Source: Erwinia amylovora | GTDB lineage: Bacteria; Pseudomonadota; Gammaproteobacteria; Enterobacterales; Enterobacteriaceae | Length of the DNA: 64,000 nt | Reading direction: 5' to 3' | NCBI RefSeq assembly: GCF_017161565.1 | Contig: NZ_CP066796.1 | Span: 2,604,001-2,668,000, forward strand | In this document: positions 27,437 to 38,229 of the stretch, one piece after another | How the letters are laid out: every line of letters begins with the position of its first letter | How positions within the stretch are numbered: the first letter of the stretch is position 1 | Made by a program: the position numbers and the translations under genes | Notes under the pieces: generated by a model | Database searches by the model: none | What the model was told of the DNA's origin: nothing | The model's input: the letters and a program-made list of their open reading frames with translations, nothing else

Positions 27437-28477
27437 GTGACCGATAAAACCTCTCTCAGCTATAAAGACGCCGGCGTAGATATCGATGCGGGTAATGCGT
27501 TAGTCGACCGTATCAAAGACGTAGTGAAAAAGACTCGTCGCCCGGAAGTGATGGGTGGACTGGGCGGTTTCGGTGCCCTTTGTGCCCTGCCGCAAAAATA
27601 TCGTGAACCGATTCTGGTTTCCGGTACTGATGGCGTTGGCACCAAGCTGCGTCTGGCGATGGACCTGAAACGCCACGATGCCATTGGTATCGATCTCGTC
27701 GCCATGTGCGTAAACGATTTGGTGGTATCAGGTGCCGAGCCGCTGTTTTTCCTCGATTATTACGCTACCGGCAAGCTCGACGTTGACACGGCTGCCAGCG
27801 TCATCGCCGGCATTGCTGAAGGTTGCTCGCAGTCAGGCTGTGCACTGGTCGGCGGCGAAACCGCTGAAATGCCGGGCATGTACCACGGCGAAGATTACGA
27901 CGTGGCTGGCTTCTGCGTTGGCGTGGTAGAGAAATCAGAGATCATCGATGGCAGCAAAGTCGCTGAAGGCGACGTGCTGATCGCCCTTGGCTCAAGTGGT
28001 CCACACTCAAATGGCTATTCGCTGCTGCGCAAAATTCTGGCGGTCAGCAACACCGACCCGGAAACCACCCAGCTGGAAGGTAAACCCCTGGCGGACCACC
28101 TGCTGGCACCAACGCGCATCTATGTGAAGAACATCCTCAATCTGATTGAGCAGGTGGATGTGCATGCGATCGCCCACCTGACCGGCGGCGGCTTCTGGGA
28201 GAATATCCCGCGCGTGCTGCCAGACAACACCCAGGCGGTGCTGGAAGAGTCAAGCTGGGAGTGGCCAGCCGTCTTCAGCTGGATGCAGCAGGCCGGTAAC
28301 GTCAGTCGCTTCGAGATGTACCGCACCTTCAACTGCGGCGTTGGCATGGTGATTGCCCTTAGCCCGGCGGAAGCGGACAAAGCGCTTCAGCTGATGAACG
28401 ATGCCGGTGAGAAAGCCTGGAAAATTGGCGTGATCAAAGCCTCCGATGCTGAAGAGCGCGTGGTGATCAACGCATGA
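27437..28477 (+). CDS. purM: Phosphoribosylformylglycinamidine cyclo-ligase (AIR synthase)
   Basis: 346 aa with a GTG start at 27437 ([14 protein letters not shown], as in E. coli). It closes the imidazole ring of AIR with ATP. Motifs [16 protein letters not shown] and GGETAEMPG are present. It overlaps purN by four bases (ATGA), so translation is coupled, and it is preceded by a PUR box. Confidence 0.97.
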   Translation: MTDKTSLSYKDAGVDIDAGNALVDRIKDVVKKTRRPEVMGGLGGFGALCALPQKYREPILVSGTDGVGTKLRLAMDLKRHDAIGIDLVAMCVNDLVVSGAEPLFFLDYYATGKLDVDTAASVIAGIAEGCSQSGCALVGGETAEMPGMYHGEDYDVAGFCVGVVEKSEIIDGSKVAEGDVLIALGSSGPHSNGYSLLRKILAVSNTDPETTQLEGKPLADHLLAPTRIYVKNILNLIEQVDVHAIAHLTGGGFWENIPRVLPDNTQAVLEESSWEWPAVFSWMQQAGNVSRFEMYRTFNCGVGMVIALSPAEADKALQLMNDAGEKAWKIGVIKASDAEERVVINA

Positions 28478-29112
28478 AACGCATCGTCGTGCTGGTTTCC
28501 GGTAACGGGAGCAATTTGCAGGCCATTCTCGACGCCTGCCAGCAGGGGCGGATCGGCGGCAGGGTAGCTGCCGTTTTCAGTAATAAAGCCGGGGCTTTTG
28601 CCCTTGAGCGCGCGCGCGCGGCCAACATTGCGGCTCATGCGCTGGCAGCGGCGCAATTCGCCGACCGCTGCGCTTTCGATCGTCAGTTGATGCAGGAAAT
28701 AGACGCCTATGCGCCCGATCTGGTGGTACTGGCAGGATATATGCGCATTCTCAGTGCGGAATTCGTTCAACGCTACGCCGGGCGCATGCTGAATATTCAC
28801 CCTTCGCTGCTACCTAAATATCCGGGGCTGCATACTCATCGCCAGGCGATTGACAATGGCGATGAAGAGCACGGCACCTCGGTGCATTTTGTCACTGAAC
28901 AGTTGGACGGTGGCCCGGTGATTTTGCAGGCGAAAGTTCCGGTGTTCAGCGATGACACAGAAGACGATGTCGCCGCGCGCGTACAGCATCAGGAGCATGC
29001 TATCTACCCGCTGGTGGTAAGCTGGTTCATTGATGGACGCCTGACAATGCACGATGGCGCGGCCTGGCTGGATGATCGACGGCTGCCCGCCGCCGGGCAT
29101 GCTTTCGAATAA
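28474..29112 (+). CDS. purN: Phosphoribosylglycinamide formyltransferase 1
   Basis: 212 aa, the E. coli length. It transfers the formyl group from 10-formyl-THF to GAR. The N-terminus [11 protein letters not shown], catalytic [12 protein letters not shown] (Asn/His) and the Asp of QLDGGPVI are present. It starts inside the purM stop (ATGA). Confidence 0.97.
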   Translation: MKRIVVLVSGNGSNLQAILDACQQGRIGGRVAAVFSNKAGAFALERARAANIAAHALAAAQFADRCAFDRQLMQEIDAYAPDLVVLAGYMRILSAEFVQRYAGRMLNIHPSLLPKYPGLHTHRQAIDNGDEEHGTSVHFVTEQLDGGPVILQAKVPVFSDDTEDDVAARVQHQEHAIYPLVVSWFIDGRLTMHDGAAWLDDRRLPAAGHAFE

Positions 29113-29173
29113 ACGCGGTAAGCGAAACCGGGGACGATGCGGTATGCAGAGCTGGCGACGGTTTCTTTCCGCT

Positions 29174-29950
29174 TCAGCCATACCTTCCGGTAATGTAATC
29201 CTCCGTATGGCGCTGGCGTGGTGCGGTAAACAGCGTATCGGTCAGACCAAATTCCACGACTCTGCCCTGATGCATAAACGCGGTATAGTCAGATACGCGT
29301 GCCGCCTGCTGCATATTGTGCGTCACCAGGATCAGGGTGAAGTGCTGTTTCAGCGTGGTCATCAACTCTTCAATCACCAGCGTGGCAATCGGGTCAAGCG
29401 CCGACGTTGGCTCATCCAGCAGCAGGATTTCCGGCTCAATGGCAATAGCACGGGCAATAACCAGTCGCTGCTGCTGCCCGCTGGACAGCGTCAGGGCGTT
29501 CTGCCACACATTGTCTTTCACCTCTGCCCATAGCCCCGCAGCACGCAGCGCCCGCTCGGCCGCTTCGTCCAGCACGCGCTTGTCACGTACGCCCTGTAAA
29601 CGCAGGCCGTACACCACGTTGTCATAGATGGACCTGGCAAAGGGATTAGGCCGCTGAAACACCATGCCAACCCGGCGGCGCAGCGCGCAGAGGTCCTGTG
29701 CAGACGCCAGAATGGAGTGCTGCTGCAGACGGATATCTCCACTGATGCGGCAGCCGTCGATGGCATCGTTCATGCGGTTGAAGCAGCGTAACAGCGTCGA
29801 CTTGCCGCAGCCTGAAGGGCCGATCAGTGCGGTGATGCGGTTTGCAGGAAACTGCAGGCTGATGTTATTTAATGCCTGTTTTTCGCCATACCATAAGTTC
29901 AGGTTGTCCAGTTCCAGCGCGGTATTTACATCATTAAACGTGATTGCCAT
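29174..29950 (-). CDS. pstB: Phosphate ABC transporter ATP-binding protein PstB (second-type)
   Basis: 258 aa. Walker [10 protein letters not shown], Walker [14 protein letters not shown], and signature LSSGQQQRL, where the usual motif is LSGGQQQR. It forms one minus-strand set with pstC and pstA upstream, 13 bases after pstA. The substrate is inferred from similarity to PstB and from linkage with ppk-ppx. No phoU follows. Confidence 0.9.
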   Translation of the reverse strand: MAITFNDVNTALELDNLNLWYGEKQALNNISLQFPANRITALIGPSGCGKSTLLRCFNRMNDAIDGCRISGDIRLQQHSILASAQDLCALRRRVGMVFQRPNPFARSIYDNVVYGLRLQGVRDKRVLDEAAERALRAAGLWAEVKDNVWQNALTLSSGQQQRLVIARAIAIEPEILLLDEPTSALDPIATLVIEELMTTLKQHFTLILVTHNMQQAARVSDYTAFMHQGRVVEFGLTDTLFTAPRQRHTEDYITGRYG

Positions 29951-29963
29951 AAAAAGCCCCGAA

Positions 29964-31613
29964 TTAAAGCATCAGCGCACGGTAGCGCTCGCGCAGACGA
30001 TGGCGCAATATCATCGCCACCAGGTTTAACCCCAATATCAACAATACCAGCAGCAGCGCAGTGGCAAACACCAGCGAACGGTCAGCTTCGGCATTGGGGC
30101 TTTGGAAAGCCAGATCGTAGATCTGAAACCCGAGGTGCATAAACTTACGATCGAGGTGTAAATAAGGGAACAGCGCATCTACCGGCAGCTCCGGCACCTT
30201 TTTAACTACGCCGACCAGCATCAGCGGTGCGGTTTCCCCGGCGGCGCGCGCCACCGCCAGAATCAGCCCGGTTAGCATGGCGGGCGCTGCCAGCGGCAGC
30301 GTGATATGCCACAGGGTTTCCGCCTGGGTGGCCCCTAATGCCAGCGAACCCTGGCGTAGCGAGGGCGGAATGCGCGACAGCCCCTCTTCGGTGGCCACAA
30401 TCACCACTGGCAAGGTTAACAAAGCCAGCGTCAGCGAAGCCCAGAGCAACCCAGGCGTACCAAAGGTCGGGTTCGGCAGCCTTGCTGCAAAAAACAGACG
30501 GTCAATGCTGCCGCCCGTCAACCAGACAAAGAAACCGAGACCAAATACGCCATAAACAATTGAGGGGACGCCAGCAAGGTTAACCACCGCAATGCGTACC
30601 AGCCGGGTTAACAGATTACTGCCGGCATATTCGTGCAGCCAGATTGCCGCCACCACGCCAAGCGGCATCACCACTATCGACATCAGCAGTACCATCAGTA
30701 TGGTGCCAAAAATGGCCGGGAATACCCCGCCATCACCGATACTTTCGTATGCCGAATCACTGACAAAATGCCACAGCTGGTGCGCAAAATGCCGCCACTT
30801 TATCCCGGCGCTCATGGCATTCGGCTGCCATACGGCAACAATCTGCGCCAGCGGTATCTGGTGCCGTTCTCCGCTGGCATCACGCAGCACCAGTACGGTG
30901 TTGTGACTTTCCTGATCCAATGCTGCCAGACTGGACGACTGGTCGGCAAACTGGCGCTGCAGCTCGGCGCGATCTGCTTCATAAGCTGACTGGTTTTCCG
31001 GCGTGTAGCGCCGGGCATTACGCTGCTGCTGCCTTTGCTGTTCCAACTCTTCCATTTGCGCATTGAGTCGTGCCATCTCTACCTGGCGCAGCGTTTCTGC
31101 TTCTTTCAGGTGCTCGTGAGTCTGCGTTAAACGCTGCTGCAAGGTTTGGAAAAGGTTATTCGCGGTCAACGGATGCCGCTCTTCCAGCAAACCGTCGAAC
31201 CAGCCGTAGGCGTTGCCGCCAGCACGTCGCTGCAGCACAATGGCTTGCTTCGGCACCTGCTGATGCAGGATCTCGCTGGAAAGCAGCTGGCGAAAATCCG
31301 TGCCATTGAAATCGCGGTTACCGGTTTTAATCAGATAGCGTGTCACGCTTTCCGGCAGACCGGCCGGTAATGGCTGGCCGCCGGACTGCAACTGCTGGCG
31401 GGAAACCTGCTGCTCTGCGGCTATTTCCCCCAGCATCTGCACCTGTCCGTTCGGGGTTTGCAGGGTGAACAGTACCAGCGGCTGTGGCCAGAAGTAGCGT
31501 AACCCCTGCCAGGCCAGCAGCACGATAAGCAGCAGAAAAGCCAGCAGACTCACGGCCACCGCTCCGGCGGTAAGCCAGCGCCAGCGGTCATTACGCGCAG
31601 ACGCACCTTTCAT
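29964..31613 (-). CDS. pstA: Phosphate ABC transporter permease PstA, long form
   Basis: 549 aa, almost twice E. coli PstA (296). TM1 lies near residues 15-40. A periplasmic insertion of about 220 residues follows, with a Gln/Glu-rich coiled coil near 160-235. The normal permease domain is in the C-terminal half ([27 protein letters not shown], the ABC-contact loop). It overlaps pstC by four bases. Such long PstA proteins occur in pst sets of Pseudomonas and Vibrio type. Confidence 0.9.
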   Translation of the reverse strand: MKGASARNDRWRWLTAGAVAVSLLAFLLLIVLLAWQGLRYFWPQPLVLFTLQTPNGQVQMLGEIAAEQQVSRQQLQSGGQPLPAGLPESVTRYLIKTGNRDFNGTDFRQLLSSEILHQQVPKQAIVLQRRAGGNAYGWFDGLLEERHPLTANNLFQTLQQRLTQTHEHLKEAETLRQVEMARLNAQMEELEQQRQQQRNARRYTPENQSAYEADRAELQRQFADQSSSLAALDQESHNTVLVLRDASGERHQIPLAQIVAVWQPNAMSAGIKWRHFAHQLWHFVSDSAYESIGDGGVFPAIFGTILMVLLMSIVVMPLGVVAAIWLHEYAGSNLLTRLVRIAVVNLAGVPSIVYGVFGLGFFVWLTGGSIDRLFFAARLPNPTFGTPGLLWASLTLALLTLPVVIVATEEGLSRIPPSLRQGSLALGATQAETLWHITLPLAAPAMLTGLILAVARAAGETAPLMLVGVVKKVPELPVDALFPYLHLDRKFMHLGFQIYDLAFQSPNAEADRSLVFATALLLVLLILGLNLVAMILRHRLRERYRALML

Positions 31614-33748
31614 CCTGGCTGCTCCTGCTGACCGTAGCGCCGTCGCAGTCGCTGGCGCAACAGTTCGGCAAAAGTATTGACCACCAGCGTGAAGACCAAC
31701 AGCACCAGCGCTGACAAGAACAGCACGCGATAGTGAGCACTTCCTGCCGCCGCCTCCGGCATTTCCACCGCAACATTGGCAGCCAGCGATCGTAAACCTG
31801 CAAACAGCCCGCCATCGGTTACCGGGGTGTTTCCGGTGGCCATCAGCACGATCATGGTTTCTCCTATTGCCCGGCCAAAGCCTATCATCAGGGCAGCAAA
31901 TATACCTGAGGATGCTGCGGGCAGCACCACCCGCATCAGCGTCTGCCAGGGGGTCGCACCCAGCGCCAGTGAGCCTTGCCCCAGTGAGGCGGGCACGCTA
32001 AAAATGGCATCTTCGGCAAGGGTAAATATCAGCGGCACCAGGGCAAAGCCCATCGCCACCCCGGCCACTAACAGGTTACGCTGCTGATAATCGGTGCTGA
32101 ACCGTTCTGCCAGCCCTTGTTCCCACAAAGAATGCTCCAGCAGCGGGATCGCCCCCAGCGAAAACCAGGCGCTTAACAGCAATATCGGCAGCAGCAGCAG
32201 TACTTCGCGCCCTTCTGTGCGCCAGCGCTTTTGCCAGACTGGCGGTAACTTTTGCCGCGTCCAGCTACACAACAGAAGCACCGATGCCAGTATCAGCGGT
32301 AATAACAGCACGCCGGACAGGCGGTCGGCTATTTTCGGTGCCAGCCACAAACCCGCAATAAGTCCGATAACCACGCCCGGCAGTGCCCCCATCATTTCAA
32401 TGGCGGGTTTCACCCAGCGCCTCAGGCCCGGGGTCATAAACCAGGCCGTGTAAATGGCGGCGGCCAGCGCCAGCGGTGTGGCAAATAACATGGCCAGCCC
32501 GGCGGCTTTTAACGTCCCCACCACCATCGGTACCAGACTAAATTTTCCCTGGTAATCGTCATTGGCAGAGGTTGCCTGCCAGACATATTCGGGTTCAGGG
32601 TAGTTTTCATACCAGACTTTTTGCCACAGGCTGCGCCAGCTGACATCCGGCCATGGATTGTCCAGCCGGTAGTGCTGCCAGGCTCCTGCCCGTTCAACCA
32701 GCAGCCCGTCACCTTGCGGGGCGAACTGCGCCATCCGCACGCCGGCCTCCAGTTGACGACTGAGGATGGCTCCCTGCTGCTTGCTGGCAAACAGTTTGAG
32801 TTCACCCTGCGGGCTGAGGGTGGCAAAAACACGGCGATGAGGTTCAGTCATTATCAGAGGCTGCCACTGCGCACCGGCGAAGTCGCGGATAAAGCGCAAC
32901 CGTGGTTCTGCGGCGCTGGCCGTATCGAACCACTGTCCAATGCCGCGATGGTCCGCTATCAGCAGTGAAGCGCCACCGCTAAGCAACTTCAGGCTTGCCG
33001 GCTTTTCTGCCAAAGTCAGCGCCTCACGCAGCCTGGGTGGGCCGCTGCCAATCAGCCATACGCTTAGCTGCGTGCCGGACAGCGTGTACAGCTTGCTGCC
33101 GTCGGGCGAGAGCAGCAGTTGATCCACCCCGCGGATATTCAGCCGGTAATGCAAAGCAGGCTGCTGCGCCTGTAACTGCCACAAAGCGATATGATCGGGC
33201 GTTGCCAGTGCGACCTGCCAGCGATTTTCCGCGCTCTGCGTGATGGCAAAAGGGTAGATGTTCTCTTCCCCGGTGCTCAGAGGCACATCACCAAGCGGGT
33301 ATTTCCAGCGCGGTTCTGCGCCTGACGAGAAGTCCGGTTGCACCAGCACCATCGCCCCGCGTTCTGAAAGCAGCAACACGCTAAGATTATCCATACTGAC
33401 ACTGGCTCGGATGCTGCCGCGCAGTAAGGTTAAGGGTGCCGAAGGCGGTTGCGCATTGAGCGGCACAAAACGCCCGCTGCCCTGATGATCGATACGCCAG
33501 CCCCACTTCTGCTGGCGGTCCATGCCCATTGCTATCACCGCATCGCTTTGCCACAGTTTGACTGGATTATCCGCCCGCAGTCCCGGAGCGATGAACAGCG
33601 GCACCACCACCGCGACCAACCAGAACAGCAACAGCATCATGACCAGTAAGATGGCCATCCCGCACGCGGTCACCACGCGCCGCGTCAGCCTTTCAATAAT
33701 GCGGCGACGCCCGGCGTTGTCGTCAACGGGGATTGGGCGGTCAGTCAT
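31610..33748 (-). CDS. pstC: Phosphate ABC transporter permease PstC, long form
   Basis: 712 aa from the ATG at 33748 (MTDRPIPVDD); an ATG at 33766 is possible. TM1 near residues 25-55 is followed by a periplasmic domain of roughly 330 residues with repeated β-rich segments, perhaps propeller-like (inference). The permease domain follows (about 390-700, ending [17 protein letters not shown] and TMIVLMATGN). E. coli PstC is 319 aa. It is the first gene of pstC-pstA-pstB and diverges from ppk. Confidence 0.9.
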   Translation of the reverse strand: MTDRPIPVDDNAGRRRIIERLTRRVVTACGMAILLVMMLLLFWLVAVVVPLFIAPGLRADNPVKLWQSDAVIAMGMDRQQKWGWRIDHQGSGRFVPLNAQPPSAPLTLLRGSIRASVSMDNLSVLLLSERGAMVLVQPDFSSGAEPRWKYPLGDVPLSTGEENIYPFAITQSAENRWQVALATPDHIALWQLQAQQPALHYRLNIRGVDQLLLSPDGSKLYTLSGTQLSVWLIGSGPPRLREALTLAEKPASLKLLSGGASLLIADHRGIGQWFDTASAAEPRLRFIRDFAGAQWQPLIMTEPHRRVFATLSPQGELKLFASKQQGAILSRQLEAGVRMAQFAPQGDGLLVERAGAWQHYRLDNPWPDVSWRSLWQKVWYENYPEPEYVWQATSANDDYQGKFSLVPMVVGTLKAAGLAMLFATPLALAAAIYTAWFMTPGLRRWVKPAIEMMGALPGVVIGLIAGLWLAPKIADRLSGVLLLPLILASVLLLCSWTRQKLPPVWQKRWRTEGREVLLLLPILLLSAWFSLGAIPLLEHSLWEQGLAERFSTDYQQRNLLVAGVAMGFALVPLIFTLAEDAIFSVPASLGQGSLALGATPWQTLMRVVLPAASSGIFAALMIGFGRAIGETMIVLMATGNTPVTDGGLFAGLRSLAANVAVEMPEAAAGSAHYRVLFLSALVLLVFTLVVNTFAELLRQRLRRRYGQQEQPG

Positions 33749-33839
33749 CTCTGAGCAGATTTCCATGGTAATCTAAAACCGTTATGTTGCCCGTATGTGC
33801 TTAATAAGACAATCAACATTCACCGAGCGTTGGACAATG

Positions 33840-33857
33840 CTGCCATTCTGTCGCCAT
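33840..33857 (+). promoter_or_regulatory. Weak PHO-box-like site between pstC and ppk
   Basis: CTGCCAT-TCTG-TCGCCAT has the 7-4-7 layout of a PhoB site but several mismatches to CTGTCAT. Its place between divergent phosphate genes makes it plausible. Treat it as a candidate only. Confidence 0.3.
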
Positions 33858-33910
33858 AATGTTTCAGGATAATGGCTAACCTATATCCTGAATCAGCGGA
33901 CGGAGTAAAA

Positions 33911-35971
33911 ATGGGTCAGGAAAAGCTGTATATTGAAAAAGAGTTGAGTTGGTTATCCTTCAACGAGCGCGTATTGCAGGAAGCGGCTGATAAAACCAAC
34001 CCGCTGATTGAACGTATGCGCTTTCTTGGTATCTACTCCAATAATCTGGAAGAATTCTACAAAGTCCGTTTTGCTGACCTGAAGCGTCGCATTCTCATCG
34101 GCGAAGAACAGGGCATTCCGGGTACTCCACGCCATTTGCTGAAGAAAATTCAGGCGCGTGTTCTGAAAGCCGATCAGGAGTTTGACGGACTTTATAACGA
34201 TCTGCTGTTAGAAATGGCGCGTAACCAGATTTTCCTGATCAACGAACGTCAGCTTTCTCCTAATCAGCAAAGCTGGCTGCGGCATTACTTCAAACATCAT
34301 CTGCGCCAGCACATCACTCCGATCCTGATCAACCATGACACCGATTTAATCGAGTTTCTCAAGGACGATTACACCTATCTGGCGGTGGAGATCATTCGCG
34401 GAGAAGAGATAAACTACGCTCTGCTGGAGATCCCGTCGGATAAAGTGCCGCGTTTCGTCAACCTGCCGCCGGAAACGCCGCGCCGCAGAAAGCCGATGAT
34501 CCTGCTGGATAATATTCTGCGCTACTGCCTGGGCGATATTTTCCGTGGCTTTTTCGATTATGACGCGCTGAACGCCTATTCGATGAAAATGACCCGTGAT
34601 GCCGAATACGACCTGGTCACTGAAATGGAATCAAGCCTGCTGGAATTGATGTCGTCCAGCCTGAAGCAGCGCCTGACCGCCGAACCGGTGCGCTTTGTCT
34701 ATCAGCGTGATATGCCGGATGCGATGGTAGAGTTGCTGCGTAACAAGCTGAACATCTCGAATTATGACTCTATCGTGCCCGGCGGACGTTATCACAACTT
34801 TAAAGACTTTATTACTTTCCCCAACGTTGGCAAAGCTAACCTGGTGAACAAGCCGCTGCCGCAGCTGCGCCATATCTGGTTCGACCGTTTTCGTAATGGA
34901 TTTGACGCCATCCGCAACCGCGACGTGCTGCTCTATTACCCTTATCACACCTTCGAGCACGTACTGGAGCTGCTGCGCCAGGCCTCTTTCGACCCGGCAG
35001 TGTTGGCAATAAAAATCAATATCTACCGCGTTGCCAAGGATTCACGCATTATCGATGCGATGATCCACGCCGCCTATAACGGTAAGAAAGTGACGGTGGT
35101 CGTTGAGTTACAGGCGCGTTTTGACGAAGAGGCCAATATTCACTGGGCGAAACGCCTGACCGAAGCCGGAGTTCACGTCATCTTCTCCGCTCCGGGGCTG
35201 AAAATCCACGCCAAGCTGTTCCTGATTTCACGACGTGAAAACGGCGGAATCAACCGCTACGCGCATATCGGAACCGGTAATTTCAACGAAAAGACCGCAC
35301 GGCTTTATACCGATTATTCGCTGCTGACCGCCGATGCACGTATCACCAATGAATTGCGGCGGGTATTTAACTTTATTGAAAACCCGTACCGCCCGGTGAG
35401 TTTCGAACATCTGATGGTATCGCCACAGAACTCGCGACGAATGCTTTACCAGCTAATAGATAATGAAATTGCTAATGCGCAGCAGGGCATCCCCTCCGGC
35501 ATCACGCTGAAAATCAATAACCTGGTTGATAAGGGCCTGGTAGATCGCCTTTACACCGCTTCCAGCGCTGGCGTTAAGGTCGAACTGGTGGTGCGCGGCA
35601 TGTGCTCACTGATACCCAATCTGGAAGGGATCAGTGATAATATCCGGGTGATCAGCATCGTTGACCGTTATCTGGAGCACGACCGCGTCTATATCTTCGA
35701 TAATGGCGGCGACAAAAAAGTGTTCCTCTCTTCGGCAGACTGGATGACGCGCAACATTGACTATCGTATTGAAGTGGCCGTTGCCGTACTTGATCCGATT
35801 CTGAAACAGCGCATTCTTGACATTATCGCCATCCTGATGAGTGATACGCTGAAAGCCCGTTTCGTTGATAAAGAGCTGAGCAACCGCTATGTACCGCGCG
35901 GTAATCGCCGTAAGGTGCGTTCGCAGCTGTCAATCTACGAGTACATAAAATCTCTTGAACAACCTGATTAA
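33911..35971 (+). CDS. ppk: Polyphosphate kinase 1
   Basis: 686 aa (E. coli 688). It makes polyphosphate from ATP through a phospho-histidine. The start at 33911 ([18 protein letters not shown]) has CGGAG upstream and matches the family; an in-frame ATG at 33872 adds 13 unrelated residues. The catalytic His segment [13 protein letters not shown] and the second motif [17 protein letters not shown] are present. It lies 5 bp from ppx, one operon. Confidence 0.97.
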   Translation: MGQEKLYIEKELSWLSFNERVLQEAADKTNPLIERMRFLGIYSNNLEEFYKVRFADLKRRILIGEEQGIPGTPRHLLKKIQARVLKADQEFDGLYNDLLLEMARNQIFLINERQLSPNQQSWLRHYFKHHLRQHITPILINHDTDLIEFLKDDYTYLAVEIIRGEEINYALLEIPSDKVPRFVNLPPETPRRRKPMILLDNILRYCLGDIFRGFFDYDALNAYSMKMTRDAEYDLVTEMESSLLELMSSSLKQRLTAEPVRFVYQRDMPDAMVELLRNKLNISNYDSIVPGGRYHNFKDFITFPNVGKANLVNKPLPQLRHIWFDRFRNGFDAIRNRDVLLYYPYHTFEHVLELLRQASFDPAVLAIKINIYRVAKDSRIIDAMIHAAYNGKKVTVVVELQARFDEEANIHWAKRLTEAGVHVIFSAPGLKIHAKLFLISRRENGGINRYAHIGTGNFNEKTARLYTDYSLLTADARITNELRRVFNFIENPYRPVSFEHLMVSPQNSRRMLYQLIDNEIANAQQGIPSGITLKINNLVDKGLVDRLYTASSAGVKVELVVRGMCSLIPNLEGISDNIRVISIVDRYLEHDRVYIFDNGGDKKVFLSSADWMTRNIDYRIEVAVAVLDPILKQRILDIIAILMSDTLKARFVDKELSNRYVPRGNRRKVRSQLSIYEYIKSLEQPD

Positions 35972-35976
35972 TCACT

Positions 35977-37503
35977 ATGCCAATTACCCCTAAAAGCACT
36001 GCCAAACCGCAAGAATTCGCGGCCATTGACCTGGGTTCGAACAGTTTCCATATGGTGATTGCCCGCGTGGTGGATGGCGCCATGCAGGTACTGGGGCGCC
36101 TCAAGCAGCGCGTACATCTGGCAGACGGGCTGGACAGTCATAATGTGCTGAGCGAAGACGCGATCCAGCGCGGACTGGGCTGCCTGGCGTTATTTGCTGA
36201 ACGCTTGCAAAGTTTCAGCCCGACCAATGTGACTATTGTCGGTACTCACACCCTGCGCGAAGCGGCAAATGCGCAAGAGTTTCTGCAACGCGCAGCAGAG
36301 GTTATCCCCTATCCCATTGAAGTGATCTCGGGCAATGAAGAGGCGCGTTTGATCTTCATGGGCGTGGAACACACCCAGCCGGAAAAAGGGCGCAAGCTGG
36401 TTATTGATATTGGCGGTGGATCCACCGAATTGGTGATAGGTGAAGATTTCGAGCCGAAACTGGTCGAAAGCCGCCGTATGGGCTGCGTCAGTTTTGCCAA
36501 TCTCTATTTCCCCAACGGCATGATCAGCAAAGAAAATTTTCGCCGCGCACGCCTTGCTGCGGTACAAAAGCTGGAAACGCTGGCATGGCAGTATCGTCTG
36601 AAGGGTTGGCAGTTTGCGTTGGGCGCTTCCGGCACGATCAAAGCCGCTTGTGAAGTGCTTCAGGCGATGGGCGAGAAAGATAAGCTGATCACCCCTGAGC
36701 GCCTGCAGCTGCTGTATGACGAAGTGGTTAAACATAAATCCTTTGATGCCCTTAGTCTGCCCGGGCTGTCGGAAGAGCGCAAAAGGGTGTTCGTGCCTGG
36801 CCTGGCGATCCTGTGCGGCGTGTTTGATGCCCTTGCTATTCGCGAGCTGCGCCTTTCCGACGGCGCGCTGCGTGAAGGCGTGTTGTATGAAATGGAAGGT
36901 CGTTTTCGTCATCAGGATATTCGCAGCCGAACGGCGCAAAGCCTGGCGAATCATTATGCCATCGACAGCGACCAGGCGCGTCGGGTGTTGGAAACCACCG
37001 GGCAGCTTTACAGTCAGTGGCGTGAACAGAACGCCAGGCAAGCGAATCCGCAGCTGGGGGCGCTGTTGAAATGGGCGGCAATGCTGCATGAAGTGGGGCT
37101 GACCATTAACCACAGCGGCATGCAGCGTCATTCTGCCTATATCCTGCAGAACACCAATATGCCCGGATTTAATCAGGATCAGCAAACGCTGCTGGCCACG
37201 CTGGTACGCTATCATCGTAAGGCATTAAAGGTAGAAGATATGCCGCGTCTGACGCTGTTCAAGCGCAAGCAGTTCCTGCCAATAGTGTTTCTGTTACGCC
37301 TGGCTACGCTGCTTAACAACCAACGCCAGGCCACCACTAAGCCAGGCTACCTGCACCTGTACACCGATGAAGGTAACTGGACCCTGACTTTCCCACGTGA
37401 TTACTTTAGCCAGAACAATTTAGTTCAGCTGGATTTGGAACGCGAGCAGGGTTACTGGAATGATGTGGCCGGTTGGCAGCTTACCGTCCGGGAAGGATCA
37501 TAA
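35977..37503 (+). CDS. ppx: Exopolyphosphatase
   Basis: 508 aa (E. coli 513). It removes terminal phosphates from polyphosphate and belongs to the actin-like Ppx/GppA family. Phosphate loops [12 protein letters not shown] and [12 protein letters not shown] and the acidic TLREAAN motif are visible, with an HD-like C-terminal domain ([16 protein letters not shown]). It follows ppk, so synthesis and breakdown are co-encoded. Confidence 0.97.
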   Translation: MPITPKSTAKPQEFAAIDLGSNSFHMVIARVVDGAMQVLGRLKQRVHLADGLDSHNVLSEDAIQRGLGCLALFAERLQSFSPTNVTIVGTHTLREAANAQEFLQRAAEVIPYPIEVISGNEEARLIFMGVEHTQPEKGRKLVIDIGGGSTELVIGEDFEPKLVESRRMGCVSFANLYFPNGMISKENFRRARLAAVQKLETLAWQYRLKGWQFALGASGTIKAACEVLQAMGEKDKLITPERLQLLYDEVVKHKSFDALSLPGLSEERKRVFVPGLAILCGVFDALAIRELRLSDGALREGVLYEMEGRFRHQDIRSRTAQSLANHYAIDSDQARRVLETTGQLYSQWREQNARQANPQLGALLKWAAMLHEVGLTINHSGMQRHSAYILQNTNMPGFNQDQQTLLATLVRYHRKALKVEDMPRLTLFKRKQFLPIVFLLRLATLLNNQRQATTKPGYLHLYTDEGNWTLTFPRDYFSQNNLVQLDLEREQGYWNDVAGWQLTVREGS

Positions 37504-37596
37504 ACCCGGCACGCTCACTCCTACTGCTGCCGACCGCCTGTTGCGGCCGGCGGGACTGGTTTGCTACCGCATTCATCCCGCAGCCGCAGCCCCGCA

Positions 37597-38229
37597 ATGA
37601 CTGGAAATGATCAACTGAAGCTGATGAACCCACTTGTCGATCGCGATTTTTACAAAAAATACTCACCTGGCGCACCGCACCCGGAATTAACGCAAGCGTT
37701 GCCACGTATTGAAGGAGCCAGTGCCCTCGACATTGGCTGCGGCAATGGGCGTCATTCACTGTGGCTTAACAGCAAAGGCTTCGACGTCACGGCCTGGGAT
37801 AATAACCCGGCCTGCATAGCCCGGCTTGAGCAAATTATCGCTGCCGGAGATCTGCGCGGGCTTCATCCCGCCCGGCACGACCTCAATACGCTGCGCTTTA
37901 ACGGGGCATATAACCTGGTATTGGCGACGTCGGTGATCAAGTTCCTGCAGCCGGCAACCATTCCGCAGCTGATAGCGGATATGCAGGCCAGCACGGTGCG
38001 TGATGGCTATAACCTGATTGTGTCAGTTATGAACAGTCGGGACTATCCTTGCCATGAGGAGTTCCCTTTCACCTTTAAGTCCGGCGAACTTAGCCATTAC
38101 TATCGCAAATGGCATATTGTGAAATACAATGAGAATGTCGGTCAACGACAGCGTACCGACGAAAACGGCCAGCGAATCTCCTTGCGCTTTGCGACCCTGC
38201 TGGCGCAGAAAACCAGCGTTAAGGGCTGA
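37597..38229 (+). CDS. tehB: TehB-like SAM-dependent methyltransferase
   Basis: About 210 aa with class I methyltransferase motifs (ALDIGCGNGRHSLWL, AWDNNP) and the TehB family's C-terminus (YNENVGQ, then RFATLLAQK). TehB volatilises or detoxifies tellurite and selenium compounds. ATG 37597 is used; ATG 37624 (MNPLVDRDFYKKY) gives a length nearer E. coli TehB, and neither has a strong ribosome site. No tehA is adjacent. Its end overlaps the convergent pdeF gene by 11 bp. Confidence 0.82.
   Translation: MTGNDQLKLMNPLVDRDFYKKYSPGAPHPELTQALPRIEGASALDIGCGNGRHSLWLNSKGFDVTAWDNNPACIARLEQIIAAGDLRGLHPARHDLNTLRFNGAYNLVLATSVIKFLQPATIPQLIADMQASTVRDGYNLIVSVMNSRDYPCHEEFPFTFKSGELSHYYRKWHIVKYNENVGQRQRTDENGQRISLRFATLLAQKTSVKG

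Noticed and set aside
36190..37215. 341-codon minus-strand frame opposite ppx
   Set aside because: Antisense shadow of ppx; His/Gln/Arg-rich and without family.
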